Source: a bacterium | GTDB taxonomy: Bacteria > Elusimicrobiota > Elusimicrobia > UBA1565 > UBA9628 | Assembly: GCA_021790955.1 (NCBI GenBank) | Contig: JAJYFI010000123.1 | Coordinates: 1-5,624, forward strand | Length of the DNA stretch: 5,624 nucleotides | Direction: 5' to 3' | Shown: positions 1 through 5,624 of the stretch, one piece after another | Numbering within the stretch: the stretch's first letter is position 1 | Layout: every line of letters starts with the position of its first letter | Made by a program: the position numbers and the translations under genes | The notes under the pieces: model-generated | Told to the model about the DNA's origin: nothing | Database searches by the model: none | What the model saw: the letters and a program-made list of their open reading frames with translations, nothing else

Positions 1-1
1 G

Positions 2-340
2 ATGGCGGGAGTCCTGGGATCGCGCTTCCCCACCATCAAGCGCCTGACGATCCACCTGACCTTCCTCGACCGCCAGCGCGTCCTTGAGGAAAGGGATCTC
101 TCCATGGGCCCCCAGGAAGCCGCGGCGTTCACCCTCCCCTGCCCAGGCCGCTGCGGCAGAGGCCAGTTCGATCTCGCCGCCAAGATCGCCGAGGCCGTCG
201 CGGCGAGGGTTCCCCTCTTCGAGTTCAGCCTGCCTTGCGCGGAGCCCTACTTTAGCGCCAAGGCGGAGCCCTGTGGCTGCGAATTGAGGGGCCGCGCGCA
301 ATTCGACTTTTTCCCGGCTCCCGAAGTCCCCGCCGTTTAA
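2..340 (+). CDS. Small cysteine-containing protein of unknown function (start may lie outside window)
   Basis: The frame encodes 112 residues ending in TAA. I do not recognise a named family. Coding is supported by a strong G/C preference at third codon positions throughout and by a protein-like composition. An N-terminal part (about residues 12-33) alternates like beta strands and ends in basic and acidic residues. It is followed by a C-x3-C motif (Cys47, Cys51), a short helix-like stretch FDLAAKIAEAVAAR (56-69), then Cys79 and a C-x-C pair (Cys91, Cys93). The spacing looks like a small metal-binding, perhaps zinc-ribbon-like, domain; that is inference. I have an impression of similar short proteins in environmental diderm genomes but cannot name them. 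The ATG is at the second base of the window, so no ribosome site can be judged and the true start may be further upstream. The gene converges on the OPT gene, with 12 bases between the stops. Confidence 0.6.
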   Translation: MAGVLGSRFPTIKRLTIHLTFLDRQRVLEERDLSMGPQEAAAFTLPCPGRCGRGQFDLAAKIAEAVAARVPLFEFSLPCAEPYFSAKAEPCGCELRGRAQFDFFPAPEVPAV

Positions 341-362
341 AAACCCCGCGCGTCAGCGCAGG
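339..362 (-). terminator. Intrinsic terminator of the OPT transporter gene
   Basis: Read on the minus strand, CCTGCGC (362-356) pairs with GCGCGGG (351-345) around a TGAC loop (355-352). This gives seven base pairs, one of them a T-G wobble. A single G and then TTTTT (343-339) follow. A GC-rich stem plus T-run is the classic Rho-independent design. The TGA stop codon of the OPT gene is the first three bases of the loop, and the T-run overlaps the last two bases of the convergent gene's TAA. On the plus strand no T-run follows the hairpin, so it should work leftward only. Confidence 0.7.
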
Positions 363-2230
363 ACCGTCGTCTCAAGGACGATCAGCACGATCCCGATGAT
401 CGAGCCTCCCGCGATACCGCCGGCGCAGAGCGTTTCCCGATTCTCCACGAAGGCGCGGCGGGCGAAGCTCCGCGGGTCCTTGAAGGATCGGGCGCCGAGC
501 CAGAACAAAAAGGATCCCAGAAACATCGCCAGGGAATCCGAGAAAGGCAGAACGAAGGCGAGGCCGAGGCCCACCGGCGAGAGCGGGAAACGGCCGCGGG
601 TCTTGATGTTGGCGATCTCGAGGGCGATCCCCAGGGCCGCGCCGACAAGAATCGCGACCCGCGCCGTCGGATGAAGGAGATCGAGCCCCTTCGTGAGCAC
701 CTCGGCGACCGCGCGCCAAATCTGGGCGGCGGGCATGGGAAGCTTGTCCGACATCAAAAGCGAGAGATCCCCATGGATCATGAGGTTGAACACCGGCACG
801 GAAACCGCCGCCCCGGCCAAGATCCCCAGGACGTGGCCGGCCGCCTGATGCCTGGGCTTTCCGCCCAGCATGTAGCCCGGCTTGATGTCCATGAGAAGGT
901 TGGAGGCGCTGGAGGAGACTTCGCTCGTGATGCAGGCGGTCATCAGATTCGTCGTGACGTTCCCCGGCGCCAGACCGCTGTAGGTGAGCTGGGTGAGCTT
1001 GCCCAGCGCGCCCACGGGCGTGATCGAGGTGAGCCCCGTCGAATTCACGGCGATGAGGGTGAAGACGAAGACGAGCGGCACGGAAATCGCCCCCAGCCAC
1101 CACTTGATCCCGAAAAACTCGTGGCCCGCCCAAACGGTGACGAGCCCGACGATGGGGATGCCGACGATGGAGAGCCACAGGGGCAGCTCCACATCCCCCA
1201 GGACGTCGCCCTCGCGGGCCCGGCCCCCGCTGAAGACCTTGCGCAAGGAATCGACGATGACGGCGGGCTTTGAAAGAAAGGAGGCCAGGGAGGCCGTCGT
1301 CATCATCGCGACGCCGCCCCACAGCGCCCACATCGTGATGTTCTTGAAGCCCGTCCCGCGGATGACGCCCGCCTTGATGAGAGGCGGGGCGAGAAGCCCG
1401 TAGTTGACGATCGCGCCGACGAGCAAGGAAAGCCCCGTTTTAATCCCCATGATGCCGCCGGCCGCCACCATCACGATCGAGCTGTCCAATTGGATGGTGA
1501 GGTTTTGCAGAGGGATCCCGAGGATCTTGGGCGTCCACCACCGATAGATCACGCCGTCCCAAAAAGCGGGCAGGCGCGCCCACTTGAGGTGCAGGGCCTC
1601 CATCACCCTGCCGCTGCGCATCGTCTCGATGAGGGCCGAGAGGCCCGCCCCGGCCGCCAGCAGTTTCGCCTTGAACATCCCGTCCGCCCCTTCCCCTTCA
1701 TGAAGATTGTTCATCACGACTCCGGCGGCGAAGCCCTCCGGAAACGGCAGCTGCTCGTCGTTGATGAAGCGCTTCTTAAGAGGAAAGGCGAAGAGCACGC
1801 CCAGCACGCCCAGGAGCGCCATCCAGATCATCGTATGCTGCCAAGGGACCGTGCGGTTCGTCACGACCATGTAGGCCGCGAGTGAGGAGATGAGAGGCGA
1901 GGTGACGTAGCCCGCGCTCGTCGCGATCGACTGCATGGCGTTGTTTTCGAGCAGGGTCATCTCGCTCCCAAGCCGGAGCTTGGAGAGGATCTTGAACATC
2001 GCGAAGGAGAGGATCACCGAGGAAATGCCCACCCCCAGCGTCCAGCCGGTGCGGATGCCGATGTAGAGATTCGTCAGGCAGAGGGTCCCCCCCAGGAACA
2101 TCCCGGTCAGGGCGGAGCGGAACGTGAGCTGCGGCATGTCGCCCCGGTAGACGCGCTCGCGCCACCAACGGTCCTTCTCGGCCAGGCTCCACGTCCGCAC
2201 CTGCTCGGGCGTCAGCTCGTGGATGGCCAT
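353..2230 (-). CDS. OPT-family (oligopeptide/metal-chelate type) membrane transporter
   Basis: This 625-residue polytopic inner-membrane protein belongs to the OPT (oligopeptide transporter/YSL) superfamily, whose members import small peptides, metal-chelates or siderophores with ions. Diagnostic stretches are NLYIGIRTGW (54-63), the LPFPEGFAAG segment (161-170), the NSTGLTSITPVGALGKLTQL region (396-415) and DIKPGYMLGGKPRHQAAGH (448-466), which matches the D-x-K-x-G-Y-x-x-G-x-x-P-R-x-Q signature of bacterial OPT proteins. Roughly thirteen or more hydrophobic segments can be seen, for example at 38-58, 62-82, 132-150, 265-285, 350-370, 378-397, 523-542 and 602-622. The soluble N-terminus (1-36, with DRWWRERVYRGDMPQL at 20-35) precedes the first membrane segment. 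It supports the ATG used, because the next ATG (Met32) would remove most of this segment. No clear Shine-Dalgarno sequence precedes the start. The gene is intact. Its substrate cannot be deduced, and its position after a potassium cassette need not mean a shared role. Confidence 0.92.
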   Translation of the reverse strand: MAIHELTPEQVRTWSLAEKDRWWRERVYRGDMPQLTFRSALTGMFLGGTLCLTNLYIGIRTGWTLGVGISSVILSFAMFKILSKLRLGSEMTLLENNAMQSIATSAGYVTSPLISSLAAYMVVTNRTVPWQHTMIWMALLGVLGVLFAFPLKKRFINDEQLPFPEGFAAGVVMNNLHEGEGADGMFKAKLLAAGAGLSALIETMRSGRVMEALHLKWARLPAFWDGVIYRWWTPKILGIPLQNLTIQLDSSIVMVAAGGIMGIKTGLSLLVGAIVNYGLLAPPLIKAGVIRGTGFKNITMWALWGGVAMMTTASLASFLSKPAVIVDSLRKVFSGGRAREGDVLGDVELPLWLSIVGIPIVGLVTVWAGHEFFGIKWWLGAISVPLVFVFTLIAVNSTGLTSITPVGALGKLTQLTYSGLAPGNVTTNLMTACITSEVSSSASNLLMDIKPGYMLGGKPRHQAAGHVLGILAGAAVSVPVFNLMIHGDLSLLMSDKLPMPAAQIWRAVAEVLTKGLDLLHPTARVAILVGAALGIALEIANIKTRGRFPLSPVGLGLAFVLPFSDSLAMFLGSFLFWLGARSFKDPRSFARRAFVENRETLCAGGIAGGSIIGIVLIVLETTVLR

Positions 2231-2313
2231 GCGTGATTTTCAGAAGCCGCCGGCGTCTATTATACCTTCTTGGCCGAGAACTCTCTCTCCGGGCGGAGCC
2301 CGCCGGGCCCCCT
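2231..2313 (-). other. Intergenic gap between porin and OPT genes
   Basis: These 83 bases hold the TATAAT described separately and, next to the porin stop, a small GC hairpin. On the minus strand CGGGC (2302-2298) pairs with GCCCG (2294-2290) over a TCC loop. The hairpin is followed by GAGAGAGAG and not by T residues, so it is not a convincing intrinsic terminator. Transcription from the kdp-porin operon could continue into the OPT gene. Confidence 0.5.
2259..2264 (-). promoter_or_regulatory. Candidate -10 element upstream of the OPT gene
   Basis: The minus strand reads TATAAT exactly, 28 bases before the OPT start codon, in an otherwise GC-rich stretch. Initiation about seven bases downstream would give a leader of roughly 20 bases. 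No good TTGACA-like -35 lies 16-18 bases upstream (the sequence there is GAGAGA-like), and there is no extended -10 TG. The element is therefore plausible but unproven, and an activator could be needed. Confidence 0.45.
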
Positions 2314-3621
2314 CTAAAAAAACTGGATCACGTCCACGTTGAACGTGTATTGATCCCGGCGGGTCCCGTCATCGTACGGGGTCGCTCCCGTCAAAGAGCG
2401 CTCATAGCGGATCTCGGGACGGATCTCGGTGAGGGCCGTCAAGTAATGCGTGACGCCGACGGTCCAGCTCGCGTACTGCGTCGCGAAGCCGGTCCTCTCG
2501 CCGTTGACGTCGTCAAGCCAATCATTGCGGACCGACAGGAAGTCCTTGGGCCCCAGCTTGTACTCCGTGTAATTGACCGCTCCCCATTCGCGCGACATCC
2601 CGGGCAAGGGAGCGCCGCAACCGCCGCCGCCGAAAGCGGTGACTGGGCCGAAATTACAGGTCCCCCCCTTCACCGCGTCCCACTGGTCCATGTAGTAGCC
2701 TTCGGTTTCGGTGAAAAAATCCCGCGTGAAGCGATGGCTCCAGGTCAGGTTGAATTCCTGGAGATTGTCGTGATGGGCGGTGAATTTCCCGTCGTTAAAG
2801 GAGGTGGCGCCGCCCCAAAGGGAATTATCGTTGCCGGGAGAGACCCACCGCAGCAAGGCCTGTCCCGTCGGCTGGGCGGCGGGAGCCCAGGGAGCGATGT
2901 CGCCCCCGGCGTCAACGCCTAGAAGCACCGACCAATGGTTGTTGATCTTTGTTTGGACGTTGACGCCGGTCTGAGTGTACTCGTCGTATGAAAACATCAG
3001 GGAGTGCGTGTAAAGAAAATTCTGCGGAGCGGCCTGCGCTTCGATGTCGGCCGGCGAATAGTAGCGGCCTAGCGTGACGACCGACCCTTCGCCGATTCGG
3101 GGAAGATAGGCCTGGACGTTGGCGATCATCGGATCGAAGCCGTAAAGCTTGTTTTCCTGGAGCAGCTGTTGGCTGAAGATCCCTTGAGCCGTGGTGTAGC
3201 GGTAATCCATGCCGTAGAGGCCGAGGAAGCTGAACCCCCAATCCTCGTGGTCCGTTTGGACCGTGTCCGGCGCGCGCTGAACCTGAAGGACCGCCTGGTC
3301 GAGCTGGACGGAGTTGGGAACGATGTCGTAGGTCATCGGCTGATTGGAACGCTTCGAGCTGCTGGCGTTATACCCCGCGTCCACCCAGCCGGAAATCGAG
3401 ATTTGATGGCTTCTAAGCCAACGGGAGCGGCGCCACAAAATATCGTTGAGAGGCGAGTTCGGAGCGGAACTTGAAACTCCGATCGTCGGCCCTAAATACT
3501 CCGTCTGGGGGAAGACGGCGTCGAAGGGAGCCGGCAGCGCCCGACGGCCGGCGGCCGCCTCCTGAGCATACGCCGCGTTCGGAGCCGCCAACGAAACGAG
3601 GAGCGCCATTAAAAGCGCCAC
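2314..3621 (-). CDS. Outer-membrane beta-barrel porin, BBP2/OmpL-like, in kdp operon
   Basis: This 435-residue secreted beta-barrel protein probably forms an outer-membrane pore. A hydrophobic signal peptide (1-19) ends in A-Y-A before Gln20. The mature part is rich in alternating aromatic/polar strands with Gly and Asn turns, and it ends in ...FNVDVIQFF. The terminal Phe is the usual BAM-recognised ending of outer-membrane proteins. The early strand ISGWVDAGYN (75-84), the RNDWLDDVNGERTGFATQ segment (365-382) and the RPEIRYERS segment (401-409) resemble what I know of the putative beta-barrel porin-2 (BBP2, OmpL-like) family. Cys322 and Cys335 lie in a Gly-rich, probably surface, loop and could form a disulfide. 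The start is GTG: AAAGGA lies nine bases upstream, inside the kdpC coding end, and an in-frame TGA directly precedes the GTG. The internal ATG at Met5 would be too far from that site. The gene directly follows kdpC, so a role in letting K+ through the outer membrane is inferred. Pore selectivity is unknown. Confidence 0.85.
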   Translation of the reverse strand: MALLMALLVSLAAPNAAYAQEAAAGRRALPAPFDAVFPQTEYLGPTIGVSSSAPNSPLNDILWRRSRWLRSHQISISGWVDAGYNASSSKRSNQPMTYDIVPNSVQLDQAVLQVQRAPDTVQTDHEDWGFSFLGLYGMDYRYTTAQGIFSQQLLQENKLYGFDPMIANVQAYLPRIGEGSVVTLGRYYSPADIEAQAAPQNFLYTHSLMFSYDEYTQTGVNVQTKINNHWSVLLGVDAGGDIAPWAPAAQPTGQALLRWVSPGNDNSLWGGATSFNDGKFTAHHDNLQEFNLTWSHRFTRDFFTETEGYYMDQWDAVKGGTCNFGPVTAFGGGGCGAPLPGMSREWGAVNYTEYKLGPKDFLSVRNDWLDDVNGERTGFATQYASWTVGVTHYLTALTEIRPEIRYERSLTGATPYDDGTRRDQYTFNVDVIQFF

Positions 3622-4209
3622 TCAGCGCGTTCCTTTGGGATTCAAGCGATCGAGGTCTAGATTCAGCTCCAAAACGTTGACCCCCGGCTCCCCCAAAACG
3701 CCCAGGAGACGGCCGCGCGTGCGCCGGTCGATGGCCGCCATGACTTCGCCGATCCTGAGGCCGCGCGCGGAGGCCACGCGGGCCGCTTGGTAACGCGCGG
3801 CCGCCGGGCTGATCTCAGGGTCGAGGCCGCTGCCCGAGGCCGTCACGAGATCGACCGGGACTGGCGAATAAGGGCCGGGATCGGCTTTTTGAAGCGCCCG
3901 GACACGGGACCGAACGGCTTTGATGAGCTCGGGATTCGTCGGCCCGAGATTCGAGCCCGCGGAGGAGGCCGCGTTATAGGGCGGAGTCGTCGCGGAAGGC
4001 CGGCCCCAGAAATAGCGCGGGCTCGCGAACGGCTGGCCGATCAGCGCGGAGCCAACCACCTTTCCATGGCGCCGAATAAGGCTGCCGTCGGACTGGCGCG
4101 GAAAAAGGACGCGGCCCAACCCCGCGATCGCAAGGGGGTAGACGAGCCCCGTCAAAAGGCTCAACACCGCGATGGAACGAATCGCGATCAACGTCTGCCG
4201 CCAATACAT
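3622..4209 (-). CDS. kdpC: Potassium-transporting ATPase subunit C (KdpC)
   Basis: KdpC is the single-span accessory subunit of the KdpFABC high-affinity K+ pump. It assembles with KdpA and KdpB and is needed for activity. At 195 residues it has the normal family length. One N-terminal membrane segment (about 9-35, with GLVYPLAIAGLGRVLFP at 21-37) is followed by a soluble domain with the family signatures: GSALIGQPFASPRYFWGRPSA (53-73), YNAASSAGSNLGPTNP (78-93), VPVDLVTASGSGLDPEIS (117-134) and a C-terminal GEPGVNVLELNL (173-184). The ATG lies one base after the TGA of kdpB and has no obvious Shine-Dalgarno of its own, so translational coupling to kdpB is likely. Its own TGA abuts the GTG of the porin in the same frame. 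All expected motifs are intact. Confidence 0.97.
   Translation of the reverse strand: MYWRQTLIAIRSIAVLSLLTGLVYPLAIAGLGRVLFPRQSDGSLIRRHGKVVGSALIGQPFASPRYFWGRPSATTPPYNAASSAGSNLGPTNPELIKAVRSRVRALQKADPGPYSPVPVDLVTASGSGLDPEISPAAARYQAARVASARGLRIGEVMAAIDRRTRGRLLGVLGEPGVNVLELNLDLDRLNPKGTR
3631..3636 (-). promoter_or_regulatory. Shine-Dalgarno for the porin, inside the kdpC 3' end
   Basis: AAAGGA on the minus strand ends nine bases before the GTG start of the porin. It overlaps the Pro-Lys-Gly codons near the end of kdpC. Its spacing favours the GTG at 3619-3621 over the ATG at 3607-3609. It also suggests that ribosomes finishing kdpC restart on the porin. Confidence 0.7.
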
Positions 4210-4210
4210 G

Positions 4211-5624
4211 TCAGGCCAGATGCGCCGCGACGAGGAGCATATCGATGAGCTTGATCCCGACGAAGGGCGCCGCGACGCCGCCCAGCCCGTAGATCAGGAC
4301 GTGATCCCTCAAAAGCCGGTTCGCCGGCACGGCGCGGTATTTGACGCCATGAAGGGCCAGCGGCAGGAGGAAGATGATGATGAGGGCGTTGAAGATCACC
4401 GCCGAGAGGATCGCGCTTTCGGGCGTCGCCAGGCGCATGATGTTGAGGGCGTTTAAGGCCGGGTAGGTCGTCGCGAAGGCGGCGGGGATGATGGCGAAAT
4501 ACTTCGAGACGTCGTTGGCGACGCTGAAGGTCGTGAGGGCTCCTCGCGTGATCAGAAGCTGCTTTCCAATCTCCACGATCTCGATCAATTTCGTGGGATT
4601 GGAATCGAGATCCACCATGTTGCCCGCTTCCTTGGCGGCCTGCGTCCCTTGGTTCATCGCGACCGCGACATCCGCCTGGGCGAGAGCCGGGGCGTCGTTC
4701 GTCCCGTCCCCGGCCATGGCGACGAGCCTCCCCTCTTTCTGGGCCTCCCGGATGAGATTCAACTTCGCCTCCGGGGTCGCCTGGGCAAGAAAGTCGTCCA
4801 CGCCCGCCTCCGCCGCGATCGCCGCGGCCGTCATCGGGTTGTCCCCCGTAATCATGACCGTTTTGATGCCCATGCGGCGCAGCTCGGCGAAGCGCTCGCG
4901 GATGCCGCCCTTGACGATGTCCTTTAAGTGCACGACGCCCAGCACCTTGCCGCGGTCGGCCACGGCCAGGGGAGTTCCCCCTTCCTTCGAGATTCTCTCG
5001 ACCGCGGAGCGGACCTCCGCGGGAAAGATTCCGCCCTTGGCCTTGACGTAGGCCTCGACGGCATCGGCGGCGCCCTTGCGGATTTGCCGGCCGTCCTGAA
5101 GATCGACCCCGCTCATGCGAGTTTGGGCGGCAAACGCGACGAAGCTCGCCCCCAGCTCATGAACGTTCCGATGCCTGAGGCCGTAGCGCTCCTTGGCGAG
5201 CACGACGATGCTGCGCCCCTCCGGCGTCTCGTCGGAAAGAGACGAGAGCTGGGCCGCGTCGGCCAAAGTTTCCCGGGAAACGCCCTCAGCCGGGAGGAAG
5301 GAAACCGCCTGGCGGTTTCCCAGCGTGATCGTCCCCGTCTTGTCGAGGAGGAGGACGTCCACGTCGCCCGCGGCCTCGACCGCCCGGCCCGACATCGCGA
5401 TGACATTCGCCTGGATCATGCGGTCCATGCCCGCGATCCCGATCGCGGCCAAAAGCCCCCCGATCGTCGTCGGAATAAGGCAGACCAAGAGGGCGACGAG
5501 CACGGTCACCGTGACGGGCGCGCCGTGGCCGGCCTGCGCGACGCCGTAGAGGGAGAAGGGGAGCAGCGTCGCCGTCGCGAGCAAAAAGACGATGGTCATC
5601 CCGGCAAGCAGGATGCTGAGCGCG
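4211..5624 (-). CDS. kdpB: Potassium-transporting P-type ATPase subunit B (KdpB), 5' part outside window
   Basis: KdpB is the catalytic subunit of KdpFABC. It hydrolyses ATP through a phospho-aspartate intermediate and drives K+ import with KdpA. The window holds the last 470 codons. The reading frame stays open to the right edge (ALSILLAG precedes the first in-window Met), so that internal Met is not the start and about 210 residues are missing by comparison with the E. coli protein. In fragment numbering, the membrane motif CLIPTTIGG is at 48-56. The phosphorylation motif DKTGT is at 94-98, and the nucleotide-binding RKGA at 182-185. TGDNPMTAA is at 259-267 and MAGDGTNDAPAL at 303-314. NDVSKYFAIIPA (370-381) carries the conserved Asp and Lys of the fifth membrane helix. 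C-terminal membrane helices follow. All visible catalytic residues are present. The A-domain TGES loop, which carries the inhibitory serine phosphorylation site in E. coli, lies outside the window. kdpC follows after one base. Confidence 0.98.
   Translation of the reverse strand, partial: ALSILLAGMTIVFLLATATLLPFSLYGVAQAGHGAPVTVTVLVALLVCLIPTTIGGLLAAIGIAGMDRMIQANVIAMSGRAVEAAGDVDVLLLDKTGTITLGNRQAVSFLPAEGVSRETLADAAQLSSLSDETPEGRSIVVLAKERYGLRHRNVHELGASFVAFAAQTRMSGVDLQDGRQIRKGAADAVEAYVKAKGGIFPAEVRSAVERISKEGGTPLAVADRGKVLGVVHLKDIVKGGIRERFAELRRMGIKTVMITGDNPMTAAAIAAEAGVDDFLAQATPEAKLNLIREAQKEGRLVAMAGDGTNDAPALAQADVAVAMNQGTQAAKEAGNMVDLDSNPTKLIEIVEIGKQLLITRGALTTFSVANDVSKYFAIIPAAFATTYPALNALNIMRLATPESAILSAVIFNALIIIFLLPLALHGVKYRAVPANRLLRDHVLIYGLGGVAAPFVGIKLIDMLLVAAHLA

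Noticed and set aside
671..1273. Long plus-strand open frame opposite the OPT gene
   Set aside because: It lies fully antisense to a well-supported transporter. Its product is rich in Arg, Gly, Asp, Glu and His with no fold-like pattern, as expected for the shadow of a GC-rich membrane gene.
2290..2302. GC hairpin just after the porin stop as an intrinsic terminator
   Set aside because: The stem is only five pairs and is followed by GAGAGAGAG and not by T residues.
2233..2922. 229-codon plus-strand open frame opposite the porin
   Set aside because: It is antisense to the porin, which has a signal peptide, barrel pattern and terminal Phe. The antisense product shows no recognisable motif.
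4488..5051. 187-codon plus-strand open frame opposite kdpB
   Set aside because: It is a shadow of the strongly conserved KdpB P- and N-domain coding region; the Ser/Arg/Ala-rich product has no independent support.
5597..5599. ATG at the right end as the start of kdpB
   Set aside because: The frame is open upstream to the window edge and encodes ALSILLAG, which matches the continuing KdpB membrane segment, so this is an internal Met of a truncated gene.
1..5624. CRISPR arrays, insertion sequences, tRNA or rRNA genes, long direct or inverted repeats
   Set aside because: Reading both strands showed no regularly spaced repeats, transposase motifs, terminal inverted repeats or RNA-gene signatures; nearly all the sequence is accounted for by five genes.

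Overview
This is a GC-rich bacterial window, with third codon positions mostly G or C. Almost all of it is coding. Four genes run leftward on the minus strand and one short gene runs rightward at the left edge. The outer-membrane beta-barrel protein implies a diderm (Gram-negative-type) bacterium. The gene order and the style of the small cysteine protein and the OPT transporter remind me of environmental lineages such as Elusimicrobiota, Myxococcota, Bdellovibrionota or Acidobacteriota. That placement is a guess from memory and not demonstrated.

Right to left, in transcription order: kdpB (4211-5624, 5' part outside the window), kdpC (3622-4209), a BBP2/OmpL-like porin (2314-3621), then an 83-base gap and an OPT-family transporter (353-2230). 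kdpB and kdpC are separated by one base. kdpC and the porin are separated by none: the TGA of kdpC abuts the GTG of the porin in the same reading frame. These three genes are very probably one operon. The OPT gene has a perfect TATAAT upstream and may have its own promoter, but no convincing terminator separates it from the porin, so read-through is plausible. A good intrinsic terminator overlaps the OPT stop codon (339-362). Just beyond it a convergent plus-strand gene (2-340) encodes a small cysteine-containing protein of unknown function.

Functionally, KdpB is the P-type ATPase subunit and KdpC the periplasm-facing accessory subunit of the high-affinity K+ pump KdpFABC, made when potassium is scarce. 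The porin is translationally linked to kdpC and probably supplies an outer-membrane entry route for the ion, so the cassette would span both membranes. The sensor/regulator pair kdpDE, often found after kdpC, is not between kdpC and the left edge of the window. The OPT transporter is a separate uptake function (peptide or metal-chelate type) whose substrate cannot be told from sequence.

I found no mobile element, CRISPR array, tRNA or rRNA. The most interesting points are the kdpC/porin stop-start junction, the inner plus outer membrane potassium cassette, and the small five-cysteine protein. None of these is clearly a new biological system.
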